Assembly: GCA_020536535.1 (NCBI GenBank)
Contig: JAHLWZ010000807.1
Span: 62,001 to 126,000 of the forward strand
Reading direction: 5' to 3'
Length of the DNA: 64,000 bases
Source of the DNA: Pelomyxa schiedti
Lineage: Eukaryota > Evosea > Pelobiontida > Pelomyxidae
Positions within the stretch are counted from its first letter, which is position 1. Each line of letters begins with the position of its first letter. This document shows positions 36,555 through 47,936 of the stretch, piece by piece. Below the pieces are notes generated by a model. That model did no database searches. It saw nothing but the letters and a program-made list of their open reading frames with translations, and was not told where the DNA came from. A program made the translations under genes and the position numbers.

Positions 36555-36585
36555 CCCACTGTAACTTGGATGTGGAGGAGTGGGA
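36555..36585. repeat. Direct repeat copy 1 upstream of actin
   Basis: 31 bp beginning cccactgtaacttggatgtg. It matches copy 2 at all but a few positions. Confidence 0.85.
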
Positions 36586-36649
36586 CTTACATTTCTCTAT
36601 AATAAGCGATGTCCATGTTCTGTTTCTGGAACAAAATCCCTAAGGATCA

Positions 36650-36680
36650 CCCACTGCAACTTGGATGTGGATGAGTGAGA
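36650..36680. repeat. Direct repeat copy 2 upstream of actin
   Basis: 31 bp beginning cccactgcaacttggatgtg, 95 bp from copy 1 in the same orientation. Confidence 0.85.
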
Positions 36681-36987
36681 GGGAGGTTTAAGTTAACAAA
36701 CGGTTGCAAACTGGCTGAATAAAATAATCAACAGACCGGAAGGCTGTAAATTTCGTAGTCATCGGAGGTTTTTTTTTATTCGGCCAACAATCGACACACA
36801 AATGGGCTCCCAGTCGATTGTGATGAACATTTTCGTGGGGCTCTTTGCTGGCAAGAGGCTGCTCCAGAGGAATTATTGTACGTTTCAGTGTGAATCCTTC
36901 GTTGAGATCTCCTGGGAGTTGCGGGGTTTTCTGAAACTGAAGGATTCCCGGCCTAACTTGGTTAGCTTCCATCAAGTTTTTCATTGA

Positions 36988-38301
<1,314 letters not shown>

Positions 38302-38701
38302 GTCACAGTTCAGACAATGACCAGAGGTTGAAGCTGGAACTTTCATTGAGCAGCGATTGAAACGAACAGAAAGGCTGGGAGTCTTGTAGAATGTGGAACA
38401 CAGGTCCTATGCTTCCATCCTCTCGTTCCATGTGTGCCACTGGTTTGGCCACCATGCAATCAGATGGAGTTGGTGCAAAGGCACCTTTTTCCTGCCAACA
38501 CACACCCTTTTCTGGCTCCTGAATTTCCTGTTTTCTCTGGTTATTGACGGACAAATTGACAATAAAAATCTCAGTTTGTGGTTAATTCTTCTGTCTCCCT
38601 TTACTGTTATTTTGGACTGTTACTTCCAGCTCTTAGGTATTTGGCAGTAACAACAGCAGCCGCATGTGCCAAGTTTCAACTTCAAGGAACCGCGCTCCCA
38701 G
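38302..38701. other. Actin 3' region and upstream of next gene
   Basis: 400 bp without a convincing gene. It contains the candidate polyadenylation signal at 38561. Confidence 0.6.
38561..38566 (+). terminator. Candidate polyadenylation signal of actin
   Basis: AATAAA in an A-rich context, 260 nt after the actin stop codon. Confidence 0.45.
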
Positions 38702-39943
38702 ATGCTAACGGCGCGGGCTCAGTTGGCAGCTCTGGTCACGTCGTCGCACCGCCGTTGTGGAGCCAGCAGCCCCGCGGCCCCTGTGTGTTCCAACACGGCC
38801 CTGATGTCCTCGTGGTGGCGCGGCACCATCCTGCGCACAGCCTCCCGCGTCGTCCTGGTCCTGAGCCCCACCGGCTTCGACTCCAACGGCTCCTACACCT
38901 TCCGGACCCCCGCTCTCTCCCTCGGAGTGTCCCCGCTGCTCCACAGCCTCACCCACACAGTCTCGAAGCGGGACAGCAACGAATGCAGGTGGCTGTCCCC
39001 GAACACGGGCGTGCAGAGGGACCGCAGCAGTGTGCCGACGGCGTGCGAGCTGCACCTTGTGGGCTATGGCGGCGGTGATGGCAACCCCGCTCAGTTGGGA
39101 CGTGAGGCCGTGCGTGTGCTGGCTAATTTTGGGGTGGTGTCAGATCGGCACCTGGCTGAGGCATTCAACGAAAAATGGGCAATAACGTGTGATAGCGCGT
39201 GGCCAAGCTTGGGGGCAACAATGACCATCAGGAGTATACTGCGGCATGACTTGTGCATGGACTCATCAAAGGTACTGTCGGAGGAGATCCTCCATCCCGT
39301 GACATTACTCGTTCCTGGGGTTGGCAAACTAAGGCGCCTCGATGCTAAAGTGGAAATTAGTTTCAATATGACAGTCCCAGATGAGGCCCTGATGGTGCTC
39401 GTCAACTATTCTAGCTGCACCTGCACGTACCATTTGTTTGATGTTCAGCACACGCACGAATCCAAGGGAATTGCATTTGTGAGTACCACGACCACAAACC
39501 TACAGTATAGGCCGGATTTCTCATTGATAATGAGGCGAACCAGTGGTGATGTTGTTTTCATAGCAAAGACGGATCGTCGCCTCTCATACCGTTATCAAAG
39601 CAACGTCTTTCGAGTTGAAGTGGCCACTGGGAATTTCAAGCGGATCAGGGAAAGGTGTACAGCCCTGACACAGCTCAGTTCCTCTGTGTTCTGTGTCTGG
39701 TCACTCAATGACCTGACATATGAATTATGGGACTGCAACAACACTGACAGGCCACTCGTTGTTGTACCCCAAAACGATGGTGGCTGCACACAGGTTGTTG
39801 GGGGGAGGAGATTTTTGTTTGGAGTCACAAGGAACGGGGAGATAGCGGTGATTGACCCGTCATCAGGCTTGATTGTACTCACTTTGGGCGATCTTCCAGC
39901 CAACCCCCCTTTTGAAATCCTCCTGCGTGATTCCTTTTTGTAA
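38702..39943 (+). CDS. Single-exon protein, possibly an Archamoebae lineage-specific family
   Basis: An intronless frame of 413 residues starts at ATG 38702 (MLTARAQLAALVTSSHRRCG). The first 130 residues are very GC-rich, and include paired Trp in LMSSWWRGTILRT. The second half is beta-rich with repeated hydrophobic strands (VFIAKTDRRLSYRYQSNVF, VFCVWSLNDLTYELWDC, FLFGVTRNGEIAVID), which could be a propeller-like fold. From memory the opening resembles a large paralogous set in Pelomyxa-type amoebae, but I cannot confirm this. No signal peptide and no catalytic motif are visible. Function unknown. The lack of introns contrasts with every large neighbour. Confidence 0.75.
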   Translation: MLTARAQLAALVTSSHRRCGASSPAAPVCSNTALMSSWWRGTILRTASRVVLVLSPTGFDSNGSYTFRTPALSLGVSPLLHSLTHTVSKRDSNECRWLSPNTGVQRDRSSVPTACELHLVGYGGGDGNPAQLGREAVRVLANFGVVSDRHLAEAFNEKWAITCDSAWPSLGATMTIRSILRHDLCMDSSKVLSEEILHPVTLLVPGVGKLRRLDAKVEISFNMTVPDEALMVLVNYSSCTCTYHLFDVQHTHESKGIAFVSTTTTNLQYRPDFSLIMRRTSGDVVFIAKTDRRLSYRYQSNVFRVEVATGNFKRIRERCTALTQLSSSVFCVWSLNDLTYELWDCNNTDRPLVVVPQNDGGCTQVVGGRRFLFGVTRNGEIAVIDPSSGLIVLTLGDLPANPPFEILLRDSFL

Positions 39944-40069
39944 GACCATTTTCTACAACCAACCCCTGTTTTTATCTGAAACATTCCTATGGTTCTCGTG
40001 ATTGGCCGTTGAGGCAATTGTTGAAAAGAAAATTCCAAACAGCACAAAAAACCTTTGAGTAAAGTATGT

Positions 40070-42642
40070 TCAATCATTGGCTTGCGTGAGTGGCTTTTTT
40101 TGTGAGAGTAGAGGCTCGTCGGCAGTGGCTCGTGTGACTCTGAAGAGCTTGTACCCCAACAGTATGCTCACAACTATAAGCACCAGGCAGACCAAACCCA
40201 AAAATGCAACTCCAACAAGCAGTTCTATCTCCTCTTCATTCACTTCCTCCGGTAATTCGCAATATTCAGAGTACAGGGGTCCAGCTTCACTTATTCCACG
40301 CCTTACAGCAAGGCAACGGAATCTATCAGTTCTAACCTGCATTAATTGTGAGGTGCCGGTGTGTTATACTCAATGACAATCGTACTTCCAACCAATTCCG
40401 GTCTACAACAGAGGATGCACTCCATAATCTTTCAGCAACCTGTATTCAACTGAGCTGAGGAAAATAATGAGAAGGAACACACTGCAGGGCTCCTTGTAAG
40501 CCCACGCTGATCCCATGAAAGGATATCAACGCTCTCCCCCCATGTTGCAGCTTCCCCGCCGAGTACATGTGCTTCATCAGCAGATGTGAGATTTTTACCG
40601 AGTACTGGGTCATTGCTATGGAATCAGGTCTTGCTTTAAACAATACAGCCACATACTTGTACATGTCAACATAAGTCCATACCCACAGCCAATGGGTGCT
40701 GCATTCAGGGCACCCATATGTAGTGCAAAGAGGAGCCTGCATATCTTGGTACCACCCTAGCACACGTTAACACACTAAAGGGTGAAACTGTAATGACACC
40801 ATAAAGCTGAATTGCGTCATAACCAGCTTTGACGGCATCTCTCAAAGTGGTGTTGGTCCTCCAAGCGGCAACAATGGTGTTGGGGAGTACACTTCCATGA
40901 TAGAAGGCTTCCTCCCACACAATGGGCATCTTGGAATTCCTGAACCCCACTAAGTACGACATAAAAAAACCAGGAGCAGACTTGGTGACAGAGTTTTGTG
41001 CATATAGTGTCATGTATTCCTCAAGTTCATCCCAGTCCGATATTCCATTTTGAGACATCCAATATAGAATACTGTCTCTCTCCACGCTGTTATCCCAGCA
41101 ATCAGTGTGAACTATGGAAAGTTGGTTACTTTATTGCGTGCATTGATATTCTTTTTCTTCTTAATCATAGCTATGTAGCGGTGCTCTACCTTCATCTCCG
41201 CCCACATGAACGTAGTCACTACTGAATACAGACAAAGAATCTTTAATAAGACTATCAATAATGTTGAAAGTAAGATTATTTGCAGGATTCAGAGGAATGC
41301 TAGAGGATAATTATAAGCCTATCTGATAAGTGGGAATTGTAACCGGTTTTCGGGGTAAGTAGTTTGTGCATCAAGGAGATAATCCCAGCAGTCTGCAGTT
41401 ATGCCGGGATAGCCCAAGCCCCATGAGGCTGTATGTCCCTTGTTTTTTGTTTGCATTTGCCTTATGATCGGTTTCATACCGGCATATCAAACTCTGGGAT
41501 AACTATTACACCAAGAGATTTGGCATGAGATACCAAATCCTCCAAGTCATCATGAGAAAAATATGCGTCGTCATCAAACTTTCCTTTTTCCGAGAGTTCT
41601 TCATACTCCGGATTCTCATAAGGAAAGGATTGGGAATCGGTGAGATGAATGTGTAAAACATTCATCTTCATGGCAGCTATCCCCTCAATAATTTGTTTTA
41701 TCTGTGTCTTACTTAGCAATGACATAGTGGGGACCTATACTTTTGAGATTGGTAAGAAGTGCCTCGAGGTATCGATCATCATTCCACGCCATCTGAATCT
41801 GGGCCAGTCTTCAATAACAAGGGGTGTGTGTTGAACTGTGAAAGCAGTCCCGTTCCACTCAAGGAGTTGCGCAACTGTCTCAAAAGCTAGAACCCGTGAG
41901 TCTGGAGTTTGTGTTGAAATCTCGTAGCCTCAACCTCTGAGAGTGCCCCATACATTCGCTGCTACGATATAAATTTTGTCTGACACGTGAATGGAGTATG
42001 TTTCATTGACCTCTATATCCAAATCAGGGAATGTATTGTGACTCTCCATTTGCACTAAAATCTCAGAAATCTTATAGGGACGTAAGAGGGCAAATGAGAA
42101 GGGATAAAAAAAACAAAAAAAGAAGACGAAGAGGGCACCGTATCCTGTGCAGGTATGGTGTTGTTCAATTGAACCGAAATCTGCTGGTGCAGTGATAATA
42201 TCCAAGGTGAAACCTTCATCTGTTGTTCTATTGGTACTGTAACGCACCTCGAGAACGCACTCTCAATAATCTGCACGAAATTGAGTGAGTCTGCTCGTAC
42301 TTTTTTTTTTTTTGTGTGTGTGTGTACTAGTACAGGGGGCGGGGGATAAACATTAAACACCCCAATGGGAATGAAAGAATGAAAGAGAATGAATGAGAAT
42401 GGCCAGACCTGGTTTGCGTCGTGGTCCAAGTCGCCGTCGAGGGTTGTGATGGACAGAGACGGCGTCTGAGCCACGGCCACGGCGCCCATGCCGCACGTGG
42501 CGTGCTGCGGCTGCGGAAACACGAGCAGGCTGTCGCTCCCGACCACGCCGCCCGCCGCAACGCCAGCCCAGCTCATCGCGACGGTGCATGTGACCCACAC
42601 TGCAACTGCCGAAACGGCGATGGCCCACTTGCCCTGCTTCAT
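40070..42642 (-). CDS. Beta-N-acetylhexosaminidase (GH20) with C-terminal membrane anchor
   Basis: ATG 42642 opens a signal peptide ([22 protein letters not shown]). The N-terminal hexosaminidase domain follows, then the GH20 barrel: [17 protein letters not shown] at about 41.78 kb, [16 protein letters not shown] at about 41.65 kb, [11 protein letters not shown] at 41.48 kb, and the catalytic Asp-Glu pair in DYVHVGGDE at about 41.2 kb. Trp-containing substrate-pocket segments ([18 protein letters not shown]) come after. It releases terminal GlcNAc/GalNAc from glycans, typically in lysosomes. The last exon encodes one membrane helix ([20 protein letters not shown]) and a short cytosolic tail with a dileucine (EPLLSQ), suggesting an anchored, sorted form. 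Lysosomal hexosaminidases usually lack this helix. Ends 127 bp from the gene to its left, tail to tail. Confidence 0.9.
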
Positions 42643-42982
42643 TGGGGCTGCCTTTGGTTTTTTTTGTTTTTTTTTCTCTTGTTACAACCCTTCGAAGAAG
42701 GAAGGCGATCTTGCCCACTGGGTGGGAGTCTCACCACTGAAGTGTATACTCAACACCAGATGGGGATGTGTTGTGCGAGAGCATTCTGGTTCTCAATCTA
42801 TAGGGCTGGGTGATGAGGACCACTCCAGTTCACTAATTTAGAGGGAGTGCACTGAAGCTGTTTCCTGGAAACGATCGAGTTTCAGGAAAACTCTGAGATG
42901 CCACAGAACAACAAAAAAAACCAACCTTGCGCTTGTTTTCTTAGTTCTGTGCTGTTGGTGGTGTGCCTACAAAAACGCACAA
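42643..42982. promoter_or_regulatory. Divergent promoter region GH20 / MFS transporter
   Basis: 340 bp between two starts on opposite strands. No motif recognised. The pairing of two probable lysosomal genes may be chance. Confidence 0.45.
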
Positions 42983-44911
42983 ATGACCGAGAGAGATGGC
43001 ACGCAAGATCTGCGGCAGTCTGGTGGTCCCACGTACGTTCTCGACAAAGTCGCACCGCAGTCTTCGTCATCGCCTTCGGCGTCGCGTGTGAAGGAAGATC
43101 TGATTGGCGGAGAGGGTGACTCCTCGTCACCTCCCGTTTCGGAAAGCAATAACCCGCTGTTACGATGCATGTTTCCTGTTGTTACTGACGAGGAAGACCG
43201 ACAAATGGCAACTGGTTGCAGGAGCAACAAATTTTATGTCTTGACAGTTCTCAGTGTGGCAAACGCCATTTCGTTTTGTGTGAGAATGTTACCTTCCTCA
43301 ATGAAGGACATGATGAAAGATGATTTAAGTCTAACAGACACTGAGACAGGTTTTTTCCTTCTCTCATCACTAAAAGTTTCATTGGCTCATCTTTGAATAG
43401 GACTGGTCTACACAGCGTTTTTGATTGCCTTTGTGATTTTTTCACCAGTTTTTGGCACTTTTGTTGATAAGGGAATGTCGAGAAAGGTTTTGTGATTCAT
43501 AACGTTATTTGTTTTAAATGCCGCACAGTGGATGATTGTTATTGGTATTTTTATATTTTCTGTGGGATCTTGCGTTACTGCTTTCTCTGAGAGTTTCTGG
43601 TTTCTCCTTTTACCGAGGGTATTTGTTGGCATTGGGTCAGGTTTTCGCTCACTTCCCTTTTGGTCCATATCTTACACAAAATAGCTGCTTTTTCCGCTGT
43701 CGCACCTTCACTTTTGTGCGATTTCTTCCCCCCTGATAGAGTATCTAAAGCTATGTCATTATTTTTCGCAATGATTCCTGTGGGCACTGCTTTTGCATTT
43801 ATTATTGGTGGCTTTCTGGGGGATACGATTGGTTGAAGGGTCACCTTTGCAGGCAGTGCGGTATTCGTTGCTGTGATATTTGCTATTCTTCCTTTGAAGG
43901 AACCAAAGAAAGGAAGATACGATGTTACCAAGAACTCTCCTTCTCCAGGAATACTACAAGGCTTGAAGGTATAGGAAGCGAATGTTTACATCTCCTTAAC
44001 GTAATAAAGGTACTCTTCACTAATCCAGCATATCTCTTTGTTGTAATTGGTCAGACACCTCTTGCTGGAGGCCTCACAGCCATGGCTGACTGGTTACCTG
44101 CATATTTTTCTCGGTACCTTTTTTTTTGTTGTTATTTTGACATAAATTTTCATATTTTCACATTTATAACTTAATCCAGCCTTTTAATATAGAACATATG
44201 ATATGTCAGCAACACTTGCAGGTTTACTTGTGGGTGGAATTGTTGTAGTTGGAGCGGTAGCCGGAACATTTTTGGGAGCTGTACTTGGTGATTTATCCAA
44301 AAGATTTACAAAGCAGCCTTATTTCTTTGTCTCATACATGGGACTCATATTGGCCACACCTCTCACTATCGCTATCCTCTTGATGAATATTAAGTACCTC
44401 GCATGTAGTTTAATTTTCGTATCTGTATCTGCCGTGTATATATACGTAGGTAGTATCTCTTCTCCCTTGTATATCTCTGAGGGTCTTTAAGGTCCAATCA
44501 ATGCTGTTCTCAACAACAGTGTCGATGCCAACTCACGGAGTAGAGCCATGAGGTACAATTCTCATATGCTCTATAAATATTTGACCAATTTCCAGCCTTA
44601 ACCTACTAATTGTAAACTCCTGTGGGTCTTCATATAGCTCTGCTGTTGTGGTATCAACCACTTGCAGTGTTTACAACACTTTAATTCACCTGCAACAGGG
44701 AGCAATCTCCGATTCTACCGGGAAACTCGACATGGCCCTTTTAGTTGTACCGATTATGTTCTTCCTGGCCTGTGTGATATGGATTGTAGCATGGCTTGTG
44801 GTGAAACAATCCACAGCTGGGGAGGTAGCACCCACAGTCCTAGGAGACCCACCATTGCCCTCCGAGGGATCAGTTTCCCCCAATGTGGAATTGGATTCGA
44901 ACACCCTGTAA
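42983..44911 (+). CDS. Spinster-like MFS transporter
   Basis: ATG 42983. A disordered N-terminus precedes the first helix (KFYVLTVLSVANAISFCVRML). Later segments are LVYTAFLIAFVIFSPVFGTF, the loop DKGMSRK, WMIVIGIFIFSVGSCVTA, FLLLPRVFVGIGSAAFSAV, APSLLCDFFPPDRVSKAMS, GTAFAFIIG, LFVVIGQTPLAGGL, SATLAGLLVGGIVVVGAVAG, and a last helix ALLVVPIMFFLACVIWIVAW. This is the 12-helix Spinster/SPNS type, which exports lysolipids or sphingosine from lysosomes. Several introns look like open frame with one stop, for example 44449-44490, whose removal gives YIYVGPINAVL. One such segment at 43808-43852 is ambiguous (see findings). Substrate unknown. Confidence 0.85.
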
Positions 44912-45179
44912 ATTGAACATCACCAATTTGGTCGCTACCAATTTTCGTAGATTCTGAAGATCAACGGCAGTGGAGCAAAGGTGCACACACCAAAAGGGAA
45001 ACAAAATCCCACAATTCCGCTCTCTGTTGTGGGGGTGTCGTGCGAGGGTGCCGAAAAGAAAACAAATCTCCAAGAAAAAAATGGCCATTTCTTTCTTCAG
45101 TCTTTTGGACCTTCGTGGTCCCAGTCTTTGGCACCTTTTTGGTGTCTGTGTCGGCGCTGTAGAACCATGCACACTGGCA

Positions 45180-45203
45180 CTTTTTTTAAAAAAAAAAAAA
45201 AAA
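45180..45203. repeat. T8-A16 block
   Basis: Eight T followed by sixteen A, in the gap after the MFS gene. It could come from a poly-A tail of an inserted transcript, but no flanking duplication is evident. Confidence 0.6.
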
Positions 45204-45709
45204 GGGGGACATCGATGTGATGCGGTGTTAATGTCTATGTAATGTTTGAAGCAACAAAAAAGAAAAACTCACGGAGAGGGTGCGGACAGCTACGTAACTT
45301 GCGGTGGGAAGGAACGGTGTCGTGTCGCTCGCGTGTTGTGCGGGCGAAGATCCCAATCAATACAACTGACTCAGATCCATTCTGGGGGGTATTGTAGCTG
45401 GGCTGCTTCACGGTGTATATACCCAACGGTATTTTTATTTTTCTTTACTCCACTTCATGGTGTTTTTTTTTTTTCCCCTAGGAATTGTTGGCGGTGTGAA
45501 ACGCATTCGTTTGGCACTCGGCGTTTGTATTTGTGTTGCGAATTTAAGGAACTAGTTTGACTGTTGCCAGGCTGTTGCGTTCATCTCTGTCCCGACTGCC
45601 GGCTGATCTATGCTTTGTATCTGGGAGCATGATTCTTCTAGGATTGGAATTTCCCATTACGGGAGCAACAGGGTGTGTAATTCCCAAGCTCCTCCCTCCC
45701 TCTCAGCCA

Positions 45710-45788
45710 AACTGAGTTTGAGGTATCTATTGCTTCCTTCCTTCCTTGTGATTTTCTGTTGTTTCTTATGACATGACAAGATTAGGAT
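45710..45788. repeat. Imperfect duplication, copy 1
   Basis: Shares the order actgagtttgaggta, a T-rich middle, then atgacaagattaggat with copy 2 at 45828-45886. Confidence 0.55.
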
Positions 45789-45827
45789 GTTTTTAATTAA
45801 ACACCACTAGTGTGCCCTCTCCTAAGA

Positions 45828-45886
45828 GCTGAATTCGAGGTAACTAGTAATCCTCATTTCTGTTGTTCTAATGACAAGATTAGGAT
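45828..45886. repeat. Imperfect duplication, copy 2
   Basis: gctgaattcgaggta, a T-rich middle and exactly atgacaagattaggat. About 20 nt shorter than copy 1. Confidence 0.55.
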
Positions 45887-46171
45887 TTGCACCGTGTCAA
45901 TAAAGCCTACCTATTCTCATTGGACCGTGACGTGATAAGTTCTCACTACTCCTCCCCTTTGTAATTTTTTTGTAAAAATAAAACACAACACTGTTCTTCC
46001 GGCTTTAGTTCATTGAAAAATAATTCGGTTTTTTCAGTTAAAAGGAAACAAAAAAGTGGCCAATTATTTATTTATTTTATTATGCAACTACTCAAAATAT
46101 TCTAGAGAAACGACATTCATTCATGGTGTGGTGGTGACTGGTGGTGAGTGGATTCATGGAATTCTGCTGGC

Positions 46172-46193
46172 CTCTCAATTGGGGTTGAGAGGG
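46172..46193. repeat. Perfect 8-bp inverted repeat (hairpin)
   Basis: CCTCTCAA and TTGAGAGG are separated by a 6-nt loop, 100 bp before the phosphatase start. No U-tract follows. Confidence 0.6.
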
Positions 46194-46292
46194 CAGTAGC
46201 AGTCGAAAATACTACTGGACCAATTCCACTTAGCAGGGTTCATATCTATAATTTTGTTAGAAGCAAGAACTCTAGGGAAAACCAGTGACAAG

Positions 46293-47813
46293 CATGGCTC
46301 CAACGCGTAGCAGACCTAGAAAAAACGGACCCGCCAAAGAAAAGAAAATAGGTTCACAAGGAGCGGAAAGCACACCTCAAAGAGCAAGTGTAACCGGATC
46401 AGAACGAGTAAGTCCCCACTGTGTTACAATTTGTATTTCGTAGTAAATTAATTAGTTAATAAATTAATTTACTGTCCAAACCCAAGGTTAACGAGGGGAA
46501 AAATAGCTTACGACGGACACGCACGAATGAATCGCAAATTGCCAGCAAACAGTGCAGCAACCGCGGAGATCACAACAGTCACATGGCAAAACGGCTGCGG
46601 ACCCGGCCGCACGCCATGCACCACCGCACGCACCAGAGCCCCACCGACGAACAACAGCCGCGCATCGCCTTCGTGTTTTATTTTATTTTGTTGTATCGGA
46701 TCTTGGGGAAAGGGTCTGAATGAGCCTGATACCAGAGATGTAGGTGCAGACACATCAACCAGGACATCAACCAAACCCGCGTCCCTGTACGCTGTTCAAG
46801 ATCCCTCTTTTCGCTTTTTATTGTTCACCCGTGTAGCTCGTTCGTTCTTTCTTTTTGTGACAACGAAAAATCAAAAAAAAATACTTCGGATGAGCCATTC
46901 GCCTGCGGATCCAGCTGAGATCTTGCCCGTGTGTGCTGAAACGCGACCTTTTGGACACACATTTGCTGATGCAAATACTACCGACACACTCTCGTAGCAG
47001 AGATTTTTATAACAACCGATCTAACGACACGACGCACACCGCGTGGTTTCAGGGACGACTGTGGCTGGGAAGTGCACTAGTTGCGTGCAATCGCGATTGT
47101 CTCGTATCGCATGGCACTTTTTACGTGCTCAACGCGACGTCTGAAGTCCCCAATTTCTTCGACGGCGATACACGCTTCACATACTGCAGGCTTGGTCTCG
47201 ATGACTCGTACGACGAGGACCTCTTGTGCCACGCTGACACAATATGCAATTTTATCAGTGCGTTTGGCCTTACCCCCACTTTTGTGATGAAATCCTCGCA
47301 CAACTTTAACTACCTTTCTTTCAGACACTGCCAAGGCAAATAATGGCGCTGTTCTCGTTCATTGTCAAGCAGGCAAGCGGCCTCGAATTTTTAACAATTG
47401 ATAAAATTCAACTAATTGCTTTAATTAGGGATATCCAGATCCGCGTCTGGTTCATTGCTCAAACATTCCCTACGAAGCATAACTCAGTTACAGCTGTTCT
47501 CATTTACCTCATGAAACAGGAGAGAATGACACTCAAAGCTGCCCATGCTAAGGTTCAGGCAGCAAGGTGTAACATTGGTCCAAACATAGGTCACCTGCTT
47601 TCCTCTGCTTTTCTCTGATATTGTGCAGGTTACTATGGACAGTTGATCCGCATGGAAAAGGAATTGTTTGGGTCCAACACAGTTTCTGAGGGGGGTTACA
47701 TGTTGGACCAGCTCGTAGCAATGGGATTTAACCCTGAACAAGCAAGAAGAGCCCTTGAAAACAGCCACAATAGATTGAATGAGGCAATAACTTTCCTAAT
47801 CACCAATGTCTGA
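46293..47813 (+). CDS. Dual-specificity phosphatase with C-terminal UBA domain
   Basis: ATG 46293 (MAPTRSRPRKNG) opens a basic, disordered N-terminus. The DSP domain begins near 47.03 kb: WFQGRLWLGSALVACN, FYVLNATSEVPNFF, the general-acid Asp in LGLDDSYDEDL, and the P-loop Cys in VLVHCQAG, followed after an intron by ISRS. The next helix is SVTAVLIYLMKQERMTLKAA. The protein ends in a UBA domain (MLDQLVAMGFNPEQARRALEN). Two introns in the active-site region seem to be GC-AG (47373-47428 and 47443-47477). With the second as drawn, three extra residues (HNS) sit after the signature Arg-Ser, so that border is tentative. Expected to dephosphorylate Ser/Thr/Tyr and bind ubiquitin. Stop TGA 47811-47813. 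Confidence 0.87.
47373..47428 (+). other. GC-AG intron splitting the phosphatase active-site loop
   Basis: Begins gcaagc and ends aattag. It joins VHCQA-G to ISRS to give the HCX5R signature. Confidence 0.75.
47443..47477 (+). other. Probable second GC-AG intron, 35 nt
   Basis: Begins gcgtct and ends cgaag. A frame change between ISRS and SVTAVL makes an intron necessary. This is the best available pair, but it leaves three extra residues. Confidence 0.45.
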
Positions 47814-47841
47814 GCCTCATTGAATCTCGCCATAGGTTTTA

Positions 47842-47847
47842 AATAAA
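47842..47847 (+). terminator. Candidate polyadenylation signal of the phosphatase gene
   Basis: AATAAA 29 nt after the TGA stop. Confidence 0.45.
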
Positions 47848-47936
47848 AATTTCCAACAAGATATGCATAGGCAATTACCCAAGAATATTTATATGTGCAA
47901 AATGGATTATTTTTTCTTTACATCTTTACAAATCGA

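Larger units (their letters stand above)
44912..46292. other. Gene-poor 1.4 kb gap
   Basis: The longest stretch without a convincing gene. It contains a T8-A16 block near 45180-45203, an imperfect duplication (45710-45788 and 45828-45886) and a hairpin at 46172. Short frames near 45.2 kb have no recognisable features. I see no tRNA-like or other RNA gene. Confidence 0.55.

Noticed and set aside
36688-36984. 98-codon minus-strand frame upstream of actin
   Set aside because: No domain, no neighbours in the same frame. It lies in the actin promoter region.
44449-44490. Apparent in-frame TAA in the MFS gene near SEGL
   Set aside because: A 42-nt GT-AG intron removes it and restores the family motif YIYVGPINAVL.
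45246-45560. 104-codon plus-strand frame in the gap after the MFS gene
   Set aside because: Non-ATG start and low-complexity Phe runs; no recognisable features.
46172-46193. Hairpin as a bacterial-type terminator
   Set aside because: No U-tract follows, the gene context is eukaryotic, and it lies upstream of a start codon.
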